From: Actinospica durhamensis
GTDB lineage: Bacteria > Actinomycetota > Actinomycetes > Streptomycetales > Catenulisporaceae
Length of the DNA stretch: 56,474 nt
Assembly (NCBI RefSeq): GCF_018139695.1
Contig: NZ_JAGSOG010000024.1
Span: 1-56,474, forward strand
Direction: 5' to 3'
The position numbers and the translations under genes are program-made. Of this stretch, positions 34,777-42,702 are shown in pieces. The notes beneath the pieces were generated by a model that did not search any database, was not told where the DNA came from, and saw only the letters and a list, made by a program, of their open reading frames with translations. Positions within the stretch are counted from its first letter, which is position 1. Each line of letters starts with the position of its first letter.

Positions 34777-35349
34777 TCAGGACATCTGGGCTCGCAACTT
34801 CTCCAGGCACCGGGCCCGTGTCGGCCCGATGGAGCCGATGGGCAGGCCCACCGCGGCCGACAGCTGGGCGTAACTCGCCCCGCTGTCCGCCGCCAGCACC
34901 CGCAGCAGGTTGCGGCAGCGTTCCGGCAGTTGGGCCATCGCGACGCGAAGCTGCCGGTACTCGTCGTCGACCAGGAGCCGTTCCTCGGGGCCGTCCGCGC
35001 CCTCGTCGGACCGTTCCTCGTTCTCCTCGGCCGGGATCTCCCGATTGCGTCGGTGCAGCAGGCGTATCGCCTCACGGCGAGTGGTGGTCGCCAGCCACGA
35101 GCCGAGCCGATCGGGTTCGGTGATCGAATCCAGGTTCTCCACGAGCCGCAGCCAGGCGGTCTGGCTGAGGTCCGCGGTGTCGGCGGGTGAGAGCTGGAAG
35201 CCGCGGGCCACCGACCACACCAGTCGACCGTAGCGTGCCACGAGCGAGTTCCAGGCAGTCTGGTCCCCGCGGGCGGCGGCGGCCAGCAGCTGCGCGTTGC
35301 CGGGTTGCGCGTTACCGGTCTGCGCGCTCTCCGGGCTGAATGACGGCAT
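34777..35349 (-). CDS. ECF-type RNA polymerase sigma factor
   Basis: 190 residues. Region 2 (about 19-104) includes WNSLVARYGRLVWSVARGF, the DLSQTAWLRLVENLD core-binding helix, and RLGSWLATTTRREAIRLLHR for -10 recognition. A charged linker (PAEENEERSDEGADGPEE) joins it to region 4 (about 141-190), whose helix-turn-helix is GASYAQLSAAVGLPIGSIGPTRARCLEKLR. It would direct RNA polymerase to its own promoters, probably including this operon. No membrane anti-sigma gene is adjacent. ATG 35349 has GGGAG about 8 nt upstream, inside the hairpin at 35360-35392. It lies between the S8 protease gene and the small unknown gene, all minus strand. Confidence 0.9.
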   Translation of the reverse strand: MPSFSPESAQTGNAQPGNAQLLAAAARGDQTAWNSLVARYGRLVWSVARGFQLSPADTADLSQTAWLRLVENLDSITEPDRLGSWLATTTRREAIRLLHRRNREIPAEENEERSDEGADGPEERLLVDDEYRQLRVAMAQLPERCRNLLRVLAADSGASYAQLSAAVGLPIGSIGPTRARCLEKLRAQMS

Positions 35350-35359
35350 GTCTCACGCT

Positions 35360-35392
35360 CCCACGCGTCCGATCGCGTATCGGACGCGTGGG
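35360..35392 (-). promoter_or_regulatory. Perfect hairpin overlapping the sigma-factor ribosome-binding site
   Basis: A perfect 14-bp stem (35360-35373 with 35379-35392) with a 5-nt loop lies in the 82-nt gap between the S8 protease stop and the sigma start. The last G's of the stem form part of the GGGAG Shine-Dalgarno. It may limit sigma translation, terminate the protease transcript, or be a protein-binding palindrome. Confidence 0.7.
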
Positions 35393-35431
35393 AAACACTA
35401 GCGAGATCACGCCTCGGCGTCATACCGACCG

Positions 35432-36553
35432 TTACCCGATCTCCACCCCGAGTTCGGGGTCGGCGCTCCGGTCCGCCGTGTTCAGCAACAGCTCGGCCGC
35501 CTCACGTGCACTGATGTCCTTCTCGTTGGCCAGCCTGGCGATCGCGCCGGCCACCTGGGGGGCGGCGAACGAGGTGCCGCTCCAGGTCGCGTATCCGGGT
35601 TCGATGTCACCCGAGCCGTTGCGGGTCGGGAACGGGCCGGCCACGTCCACCGCGGGCGCGTGGGCGTCGACCCACCAGCCGTGGTCGGAGAACGAGGCGC
35701 GCGCGCCGACCGCGACACAGTCCTTGAGCGCCGCGGGCCAGAACGGGCGGTCGGTGCCGTTGTTGCCGGCCGCGGTCACGAAGACCGTCTGCACGCCGAA
35801 CCGGCGCAGCGCCTCGGCGACGACGGGGGAGGGGTGGTCGGCGTGGGCGTAGCCGCCGAGCGAGAGGTTGACGATGTCGACCCGCGCCCCGGTGGCCTTC
35901 TCCCGCTTGTGCACCCGGTGCAGGCCGTGCAGCAGGCCGAGCTCGTCGCAGACCCCGATATCGTCGAGGACGCGTTCGATCCACAGCCGCGCGTTCGGGG
36001 CCTTGTGCAGCAGCACGCCGGCCACGAAGGTGCCGTGGCCGGACTGCGCGTCGAGTTCGTAGTCGCAGCCCTCGGCGACCGGGTCGAGCTGCTCGGGCGT
36101 CACCTCGGGCCACCACTCGGTTCCGGTGAACCAGGGGTGCGGGGTGATGCCGGTGTCCAGCACCGCGACGGTGACCACGCGGCCCTCGCCGGTCGATACC
36201 GGCGCCGGGACCGAGGCGTGCGGGGCCGGGCTGTTGTAGGGGCCGCCCTCGTACTCGGGCTCGCCGCGCAGAATGTGGTTGGGGGTGGCGCTCAGATTGT
36301 GCCGTTCGCGCAGCTGGGCGGCGAATTCGGGCACGTTGACCCGCGACTCCGGGCGTAACCGGATCCGGTGCACCCCGATCTCGCCGAAGGCCTCGACGCG
36401 CTCGATGAACGCGGAGCCCGCCTGCCCGGCCGCTTCGGCCTGGTCGGCGGGAACCAGCAACTGGTCCCGGCGGTGCATGGCACCGTCGGCGTACACGAGA
36501 TCTGGGTGACGGGCGATCAGCCGGTCCATCCGGGCCTTGTGGTTCGAGCGCAC
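35432..36553 (-). CDS. Cytoplasmic S8-family (subtilisin-like) serine protease
   Basis: 373 residues. The catalytic triad is complete: Asp133 (AVLDTGI), His173 (SGHGTFVAG), Ser328 (SGTSFAAP), with oxyanion Asn264 (AAGNNG). The 120 residues before the catalytic domain resemble an I9-type or regulatory prodomain. There is no signal peptide or transmembrane helix, unlike secreted subtilases and mycosins, so it acts inside the cell. GTG start with a strong GGGAGGA about 4-8 nt upstream. First gene of the operon with the ECF sigma factor, small acidic protein and CHAT protease. It could process the small protein, the sigma factor or the CHAT protein; none is shown. Confidence 0.9.
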   Translation of the reverse strand: MRSNHKARMDRLIARHPDLVYADGAMHRRDQLLVPADQAEAAGQAGSAFIERVEAFGEIGVHRIRLRPESRVNVPEFAAQLRERHNLSATPNHILRGEPEYEGGPYNSPAPHASVPAPVSTGEGRVVTVAVLDTGITPHPWFTGTEWWPEVTPEQLDPVAEGCDYELDAQSGHGTFVAGVLLHKAPNARLWIERVLDDIGVCDELGLLHGLHRVHKREKATGARVDIVNLSLGGYAHADHPSPVVAEALRRFGVQTVFVTAAGNNGTDRPFWPAALKDCVAVGARASFSDHGWWVDAHAPAVDVAGPFPTRNGSGDIEPGYATWSGTSFAAPQVAGAIARLANEKDISAREAAELLLNTADRSADPELGVEIG

Positions 36554-36822
36554 AACTTCCTCCCTAGGTCACGCCGGTACTAACACAGCCGTCTGTGGCA
36601 CCGCGTCGGGCGAATCCCGCCCGGAGCGCAGGCCGTACCCCCGTGACGTCCTGATGTCCGGACGGGATCGCGCTTCCGGCAGACGCCGTCCGACCGCCCG
36701 GCGGCCGCAGGTCTCCCCCCACACGGCCACCGGGCGGGTACGGTGTCTCCCCCACCACGGACCCCCACCGGGCTCCCTCCCCAGGAACCTCCCGGTCTTT
36801 CCGGGTCTTTCCCCTCCAGGTC

Positions 36823-36856
36823 GACCGGATCGGGCTCTCCCCTTCCCGATCCGGTC
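36823..36856. promoter_or_regulatory. Perfect 12-bp palindromic hairpin between S8 protease and efeUO
   Basis: 12-bp arms (36823-36834 with 36845-36856) and a 10-nt loop. It lies 270 nt upstream of the S8 gene and 130 nt upstream of the efeUO promoter, in the divergent region 36554-37078. No ORF is credible there. Role unknown: operator or insulator. Confidence 0.55.
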
Positions 36857-36984
36857 ATCCATAAGAGCATCGGGACGGGCCCCCTGATACATCGCGGGGA
36901 AAGTTTTTTTCGGCCCGAATTTTCGTCCCGGTATGTCCGGCTTCCCGGGGGGTGCGGGCCGGAAATTCACCGGGCGGTCGTCTG

Positions 36985-37027
36985 TTGTCAGACTCGAGGG
37001 TGTATGAATAAGGTAAGGCTTTCCTAA
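36985..37027 (+). promoter_or_regulatory. Promoter with overlapping iron box for efeUO-efeB
   Basis: -35 TTGTCA (36985-36990), 18-nt spacer, -10 TAAGGT (37009-37014). The 19-mer at 37009-37027 (TAAGGTAAGGCTTTCCTAA) matches the IdeR/DmdR consensus TTAGGTTAGGCTCACCTAA at 15 of 19 positions and overlaps the -10, the usual place for iron-dependent repression. Confidence 0.85.
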
Positions 37028-37078
37028 GATAACTCGCCATGCCCCCGCGCATTGAAGGACAGGAGTGATCCACCGCCC

Positions 37079-39187
37079 ATGTGGAACACCGTGTTTCCCA
37101 GTTTCCTGATCGGCCTGCGCGAGGGCCTCGAGGGCGGACTGGTCGTCTCCATCCTGATCGCCACTCTAGTTCGGGCCGGAGCCAAGGACCGCGTCGGGGC
37201 CGTGTGGGCCGGTGTGGCCGCGGCGCTGGCGCTGAGCCTGTCCTTCGCCGCGGTGCTCACCTTCACCTCGGCCAGCCTCCCGGCCGGCGGCCAGGACGCC
37301 TTCGGCGGGGTGCTCTCGCTGCTCGCGGTGTGCTTCGTGACCACCATGGTGTTCTGGATGCGGCGCAACGCGCGGGCCATGTCCGGGGACCTCAAGGCCC
37401 GGGTGACCGAGGCGCTCGCGCGCGGCGGGCGGGTGCTGGTGCTCACGGCGTTCCTCGCGGTGGGCCGGGAGGGCCTGGAGACCTCGCTGTTCCTGTGGAC
37501 CACGGCCAAGTCCGCCGGCACGGCCAAGGGCCCGGCGCTCGGCGCCTCGCTCGGCATCGTGCTCGCGGTGCTGCTGTGCTGGGGCCTGTACCGCCGGGTC
37601 CTGAAGATCAACCTGACCAAGTTCTTCACCGCCACCGGCATGGTGCTGATCGTGATCGCGGCCGGCGTGTTCGCCTACGGCCTCGGGGACCTGCAGGAGG
37701 GCAACCTCGTGCCGGGCTACGCCGCCCACGCGGTGAACCTGCACGGCATCGACGCCGGCTCCTGGTACGCCACCCTGATCGCCGGCACGCTCAACCTCAC
37801 TCCGGTGATGACCTGGCTCCAGGTGAGCGGCTACGTGCTCTACCTTGTGCCCACCATGACGCTGTTCGTGATCGGGGTGCGCCGCGCCGCGGCGCCGGCG
37901 TCCGCCGCGCCCGGCCAGGACCGCCACGCCGCCGAGGAGGCCGCGGTGGCCGCCCGGCTGGCCCGCAAGGCCGAGGCCGCCTCCCAGGCCGCGTCGCCGA
38001 GCCGGCGGATGCCGCGTTGGGCCGTGTACACCTCCGTCGTGACCGTGCCCGTGGTGGCCGCCGTGGGCGCCATCTCGGTGATGGGCACCTCGAACTCCGC
38101 CTCCGCCACCGACATCGCCATCACCGAGAAGGCCTGCGGCACCGGCTGGTCCAGCCCCGCCAGCGGCTCGCAGAGCTTCGTGGTCAGGAACAACGGCGCC
38201 AACACCGCCGAGGTGTACCTGATCAACCCGACCAGCAACGCCGTCTACGGCGAGGACCCGGACGTCACCCCCGGCTCCACCGAGACGATGAACGTGAGCC
38301 TCGGCACCGGCGCGTACGTCTTCCGCTGCTCCTTCGTGGACGGCACCGTGCTCAACTCGACGACGTATCACGTCAGCGGCGCGGGCCCGGCGGCGGCGGG
38401 CGTGGCCCCGGTCACCGAGCAGGACATGGAGACCCCGGTCTACCAGTACCGCGGCTACATCCAGGACAGCCTGCCGACGCTGCTGGCCGCCGCCGAGCGC
38501 CTCGACGCCGACCTCAAGGCCGGGAACCTGGCCCAGGCCAGGACGGACTGGCTGCCGGCGCACCTGGACTACGAGCGCCTCGGCGCCGCCTACGGCACCT
38601 TCGACGACTTCGACGCGGAGATCAACGGCTCGGCCAGCGGCCTGGCCCAGGGGACCGCGACCAAGGACTGGACCGGCTTCTTCCGGATCGAGTACGGCCT
38701 GTGGCACGGGCAGTCCGCCACGGTGCTCGGCCCGCTCGGCGACACCCTCGTCACCGACATCAAGGGTCTGATCAAGGCCTTCCCGGGCCAGACCACCCCG
38801 GCCAACGACCTGCCGCTGCGCACCCACGAGATCCTGGAGAACGCGCTGCAGTTCCAGCTCACCGGGATCCAGGACTACGGCAGCGGCACCACCCTGGCCA
38901 CGCTCTACGCCAACACCCAGGGCACCCAGCAGGTCCTGTCGACCATCAGCGACCTGATCCAGTCCCGCGACCCCTCGCTGCTGAGCGCGATCGACGCGGG
39001 CCTGGCCACGGTGCAGCAGGACCTCACCGCCCTGCACGCCGGACCGTGCACCGGCACCTGCGCCGTGCCGGACTCCCTCGCCTCGCTGACCACCGCGCAG
39101 CGGCAGAAGGTCGACGCCGACCTCGGCCAGCTGCTCGAAAGCCTCTCCGTCGTGCCCGATCTGCTGGAAGAACGGACCGCCGCCTGA
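37079..39187 (+). CDS. efeUO: EfeU-EfeO fusion iron transporter
   Basis: 702 residues. Residues 1-275 are the FTR1/EfeU permease, seven hydrophobic helices, with both REGLE iron motifs (14-18, 130-134). After a charged linker, a further hydrophobic helix near 310-335 leads to an extracytoplasmic cupredoxin-like domain (about 340-440) and an M75/imelysin domain (about 450-695) with the DYERLGAAYG segment of EfeO. EfeU and EfeO are usually separate; here they are one polypeptide. EfeUOB imports ferrous iron after peroxidase-driven oxidation. ATG 37079 follows AGGAG at 37060-37064 with a longish 13-14 nt spacer. TGATG overlap couples it to efeB; the iron box predicts expression under iron shortage. 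Confidence 0.9.
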   Translation: MWNTVFPSFLIGLREGLEGGLVVSILIATLVRAGAKDRVGAVWAGVAAALALSLSFAAVLTFTSASLPAGGQDAFGGVLSLLAVCFVTTMVFWMRRNARAMSGDLKARVTEALARGGRVLVLTAFLAVGREGLETSLFLWTTAKSAGTAKGPALGASLGIVLAVLLCWGLYRRVLKINLTKFFTATGMVLIVIAAGVFAYGLGDLQEGNLVPGYAAHAVNLHGIDAGSWYATLIAGTLNLTPVMTWLQVSGYVLYLVPTMTLFVIGVRRAAAPASAAPGQDRHAAEEAAVAARLARKAEAASQAASPSRRMPRWAVYTSVVTVPVVAAVGAISVMGTSNSASATDIAITEKACGTGWSSPASGSQSFVVRNNGANTAEVYLINPTSNAVYGEDPDVTPGSTETMNVSLGTGAYVFRCSFVDGTVLNSTTYHVSGAGPAAAGVAPVTEQDMETPVYQYRGYIQDSLPTLLAAAERLDADLKAGNLAQARTDWLPAHLDYERLGAAYGTFDDFDAEINGSASGLAQGTATKDWTGFFRIEYGLWHGQSATVLGPLGDTLVTDIKGLIKAFPGQTTPANDLPLRTHEILENALQFQLTGIQDYGSGTTLATLYANTQGTQQVLSTISDLIQSRDPSLLSAIDAGLATVQQDLTALHAGPCTGTCAVPDSLASLTTAQRQKVDADLGQLLESLSVVPDLLEERTAA

Positions 39188-40656
39188 TGGACCACCAGCC
39201 GGATTCCCACTCCGAGCCCGCCCCCGAACCCGCGACCGAGAACACGGACACGCCAGTGACCACGAACGCCTCCGCCCCCGAGCCCGAGTCAGAGTCCGGG
39301 TCCGCCGCGCCCGAGTCCGCCGCCCCGGACGCGACGCCGGACGCGCCGGACGCCGCTGCGGCCGCCGGCAGCTGCCCCTACTCCGGCGCCGGGGTGGATC
39401 CCTCGGCGCTGCAGGCCGCGCTGCGCCGCCGCTCCTTCCTGCGCGGGGCCGCGGTGGGCGCCGCGGGCGTCGCCGTGGCGGGCGGCGCGGTGGCCGGGGC
39501 CACGGTCGCCTTCGCCGACGACGGGGACTCGGGCACCACCGGCTCCGGCCGCGTCCTCGCGTTCCACGGCGAGCACCAGGCCGGCATCCTGACCAAGCCG
39601 CAGAACTTCGCCACCTTCGTCTCCTTCAACGCCACCGCGCAGAACCGGGCCGACCTGGTCGAGCTGTTCCGGACGCTGACCACCCGGGCCCGCTTCCTGA
39701 CCGCCGGCGGCACCCCGGCCGACCTGGGTCTGGCCCAGCCGCCCTCGGACAGCGACACGCTCGGCCCCGCGGTGCCCGCGGACGGCCTGACCATCACCGT
39801 CGGCGTCGGCTCCTCGCTCTTCGACGAGCGCTACGGCCTGGCCGGCAAGAAGCCGGTGCGGCTGACCCCGATGACGGTCTTCCCGAACGACGACATGGTC
39901 GGCTCCACCGAGCTGCACGGCGACATCTCGCTGCAGATCTGCGCCGACCATCAGGACACGGTGATGCACGCGCTGCGCGACATCGCCAAGCACACCCGCG
40001 GCGGGATGCAGGGGATGTGGAAGATCGACGGCTTCCAGTCCGTGCCGCGCCCCTCCGGCACCCAGCGCAACCAGCTCGGCTTCAAGGACGGCATCGCCAA
40101 CCCGGACGTCACCGACGAGACCACGACCGACGCGCTGATCTGGGCGCACGGCGGCCTGCGCGGCGAGCAGTCCTGGGCCGACGGCGGCTCCTACCAGGTG
40201 ATCCGGGTCATCCGGATGCTGGTGGAGTTCTGGGACCGGGTCTCGCTGAGCGAGCAGGAGCTGATGATCGGGCGCCGCCGCGACACCGGTGCGCCGCTGA
40301 GCGGCACGGCCGAGTTCGACACCCCCGAGTACGCGAACGACCCGATGGGCAACGTCATCCCGCTCGACGCGCACATCCGGCTGGCCAACCCGCGCACCAA
40401 GTCCAGCTACGACTCGCAGATCCTGCGCCGCGGCTACAACTACGAGCGCGGCTTCGACGTGAACGGGAACCTGAACGTGGGCCTGGCCTTCTGCTGCTAC
40501 CAGCAGGACGTGCTGCGCCAGTTCGAGGCGGTGCAGACCCGGCTGATCGACGAGCCGCTGGTCGACTACATCTCGCCCACCGGCGGCGGCTACTTCTTCG
40601 CGCTGCCGGGCGTCAAGAACGCCGCGGACTACTACGGCTCTGGCATGTTCGCGTAG
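39187..40656 (+). CDS. efeB: EfeB Tat-exported DyP-type heme peroxidase
   Basis: 489 residues. Tat motif RRSFLRG (81-87) and a hydrophobic h-region ending near ATVAFA send it across the membrane folded. The heme domain has the GxxDG catalytic motif (Asp301, GFKDG), the probable proximal His396 in DAHIRLANPR, and the FCCY segment near the C-terminus, all typical of DyP class P/A EfeB proteins. The Tat motif is preceded by an unusually long acidic, Ala/Pro/Glu-rich extension of about 80 residues; starts further in (for example GTG 39256) would remove about 20 of them. Its ATG overlaps the efeUO stop, so it completes the iron-uptake operon, oxidising Fe(II) or extracting heme iron. Confidence 0.92.
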   Translation: MDHQPDSHSEPAPEPATENTDTPVTTNASAPEPESESGSAAPESAAPDATPDAPDAAAAAGSCPYSGAGVDPSALQAALRRRSFLRGAAVGAAGVAVAGGAVAGATVAFADDGDSGTTGSGRVLAFHGEHQAGILTKPQNFATFVSFNATAQNRADLVELFRTLTTRARFLTAGGTPADLGLAQPPSDSDTLGPAVPADGLTITVGVGSSLFDERYGLAGKKPVRLTPMTVFPNDDMVGSTELHGDISLQICADHQDTVMHALRDIAKHTRGGMQGMWKIDGFQSVPRPSGTQRNQLGFKDGIANPDVTDETTTDALIWAHGGLRGEQSWADGGSYQVIRVIRMLVEFWDRVSLSEQELMIGRRRDTGAPLSGTAEFDTPEYANDPMGNVIPLDAHIRLANPRTKSSYDSQILRRGYNYERGFDVNGNLNVGLAFCCYQQDVLRQFEAVQTRLIDEPLVDYISPTGGGYFFALPGVKNAADYYGSGMFA

Positions 40657-40673
40657 CGGCCGCGCCGAAAGCA

Positions 40674-40709
40674 CTCGCCCCCCGCGCAGATCGGAGCGCG
40701 GGGGGCGAG
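40674..40709. terminator. Bidirectional terminator after efeB
   Basis: Perfect 14-bp stem (40674-40687 with 40696-40709) and an 8-nt loop, followed by CCTTTG. It sits between convergent efeB and the phosphatase gene. Confidence 0.8.
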
Positions 40710-40742
40710 CCTTTGAATCAGGGTAATGCGTTTACGCCGAGA

Positions 40743-42380
40743 CTAGTCCTTGAGGACCGCGCCCGTCTTCGGGTCGAGCACCACGCGGTCGGCGTTGTGC
40801 TTGTTGAAGTCGAAGAACGAGTCCAGCGATCCGGCGTCGGCGGCCAGCGATCCGGTGATCGTGCCCGTCTTCCAGTTCTGCTCGATGAACGACAGGACCG
40901 AGGTCTGGTCGGTCACCGAGTGGTTGACGTAGTTGGACTTGGCGTAGGGCGAGATCACCAGCAGCGGGATGCGCGGGCCGTAGCCGCAGCGGTCCTGCTC
41001 GCCGGCCAGCGGCGTGCGCGCGCTCGAGCCGCACTGGCCGGTGCCGTCGAGCGCGTCCACGGCCGGGTCGGACGAGGAGTTCACGTTCGGCGGGGCCTGG
41101 TGGTCGTACCAGCCGTCGGAGTCGTCATAGGTGATGACGATCGCGGTGTCCTTCCAGTACGGCGAGGTCTCGATCGCGTTGATCTCGTTGACCAGGCCGG
41201 TCTGCTCGTCGGTCGGGTCCGAGTAGCCGGCGTGGCCGTCCTGGTACTCGGCCGCCTTCACGAAGGAGACCGACGGCAGGTTGCCGTCCTTGATCGACTG
41301 GTAGTAGTAGGACAGGTCGTACTGGTGGTTCGCGTGGCCGCTGTGGCCGACCTCGGCCTCGGAGGCCGGGGCGGTGTGGTGCACGTTGGCCGTCGAGGCG
41401 TAGTACTGGAACGGGTCGTGGTGCGCGCTGTAGTCGGCGACGGTCTCGCCGCCGATGTTGGTGTCCGTCGCGCCGCACACGGCCGGGGTGGTGGAGGTGG
41501 CGGCGGTGGTGGCACCGAAGCCGCCCTGGAACCAGCCCCAGCTGACGTTCTTCTGGTTGAGCAGGTCGCCGACGTTCTGGCCGGTCATCTCCAGCCGGTT
41601 GCCCACCTTCGAGCAGTCGTCGAAGTAGGGGTCCATGTCGGCGACGTCGGTGCCGAGTTCGCTGGAGTTCGGCGAGGCGACCACGGAGGAGTTGGCGACC
41701 GGGGTGCCGGCGGAGTTGACGACCTCACCGCCGTAGGTCTGACCCGACACCAGGTTGATCGCGCCCGGGGTGGACGGACCGTAGGTGGTGTCGTAGTTGT
41801 CGTCGCTCATCGAGTAGTTCTGCGCGTAGTTCCACAGCGCGGTGACCGTGTTGCCGTCGTAGTAGTCCATGACCAGGCCGGGCACGCCCTGGTCCGGCGA
41901 CGCGCAGGTGGCCACACCGGTGTACTGCGGGAACTTGTCGGCCAGACCGTAGTCGTAGGCCTGCTGCTCCGGGGTGTCCGAGTGGTCCTGGTCGCAGGTG
42001 AGCGCCTGGGAGGAGCTCAGCCGGGTCGGGTTGGAGCCGTTCGGGTTGTCGGTCAGCAGCGAGGTCGTCAGGCCATTGACGCTCGGTGTGTTCGCCTTGG
42101 CCTTGAAGGTGGTGCCGTCCGTGTTCGCCGCGACCGGGTAGGTGCCGAAGTAGTGGTCGAACGAGACGTTCTCGTCGAAGATGACCACCACGTGCTTGAT
42201 CGGGGTGGCGGTGCCGCCGGTCGCGCCGGTGAGCACCACGCTGCCGCCTGACTGCGGGGCGATCGTGCCCGGGTTCTGACTGCCGAAGCTCGGCTGCGCG
42301 ACCGCGAGCGACAGGCCGAGTGCGCCCGCCGCAGCGGCGGCGGTGATCGCCGTGCGCCGCATGGTCTTGGGGTGGATCAC
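40743..42380 (-). CDS. Secreted phosphoesterase (phospholipase C/acid phosphatase superfamily)
   Basis: 545 residues with an export signal (KTMRRTAITAAAAAGALGLS, cleavage near FGS-Q). The catalytic domain is the PF04185 type: the metal/nucleophile region IKHVVVIFDENVSFDHYFGT, later VITYDDSDGWYDHQAPP with its metal-binding Asp/His residues, and SPYAKSNYVNH. It hydrolyses phosphate or phospholipid monoesters outside the cell; substrate class cannot be fixed, but acid phosphatases of AcpA type share this arrangement. A PHO-box-like direct repeat lies about 100 nt upstream (42475-42507), which predicts induction during phosphate starvation. Convergent with efeB. Confidence 0.88.
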   Translation of the reverse strand: MIHPKTMRRTAITAAAAAGALGLSLAVAQPSFGSQNPGTIAPQSGGSVVLTGATGGTATPIKHVVVIFDENVSFDHYFGTYPVAANTDGTTFKAKANTPSVNGLTTSLLTDNPNGSNPTRLSSSQALTCDQDHSDTPEQQAYDYGLADKFPQYTGVATCASPDQGVPGLVMDYYDGNTVTALWNYAQNYSMSDDNYDTTYGPSTPGAINLVSGQTYGGEVVNSAGTPVANSSVVASPNSSELGTDVADMDPYFDDCSKVGNRLEMTGQNVGDLLNQKNVSWGWFQGGFGATTAATSTTPAVCGATDTNIGGETVADYSAHHDPFQYYASTANVHHTAPASEAEVGHSGHANHQYDLSYYYQSIKDGNLPSVSFVKAAEYQDGHAGYSDPTDEQTGLVNEINAIETSPYWKDTAIVITYDDSDGWYDHQAPPNVNSSSDPAVDALDGTGQCGSSARTPLAGEQDRCGYGPRIPLLVISPYAKSNYVNHSVTDQTSVLSFIEQNWKTGTITGSLAADAGSLDSFFDFNKHNADRVVLDPKTGAVLKD

Positions 42381-42474
42381 GGGTGTTTACCCCTCCGTAT
42401 GTCTCGAGTGGGCATTCGGAAATCGAAGCCTACGGATCCGTAGCCTCGTACCGGCGCAGGACACAGCGGGGAGT

Positions 42475-42507
42475 CCGAGACGGCTCTCAGGTGGCTCTCA
42501 GGTGAAT
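42475..42507 (-). promoter_or_regulatory. PHO-box-like direct repeat units
   Basis: Read on the minus strand, three contiguous 11-nt units: ATTCACCTGAG (42497-42507), AGCCACCTGAG (42486-42496), AGCCGTCTCGG (42475-42485, weak). PhoP boxes in streptomycetes are 11-nt direct repeats with GTTCACC cores. A perfect palindrome CTACGGATCCGTAG lies at 42430-42443 nearer the gene. No ORF is credible in the 322-nt gap 42381-42702. Confidence 0.65.
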
Positions 42508-42702
42508 TTCACGTGTACTGACACGGCTCGGAACGCGATGCGCGGGAAAAGAGGTGGTTACGGGGAGCGCGCGGGTGCGGCGCGCCCCCGTACGTCATAG
42601 CGACGGATGTGACACCGCGTCAACCACTGCGGCATCTGCGGCATCAGGGCACGGACAAGCCCGACGGGACCTCGGGCCCACGCCGGTGCGGCCGGTGCGC
42701 GG

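Noticed and set aside
36564..36970. Several short ORFs between the S8 protease and efeUO
   Set aside because: Overlapping frames on both strands, no ribosome-binding sites, low-complexity products; the stretch looks regulatory.
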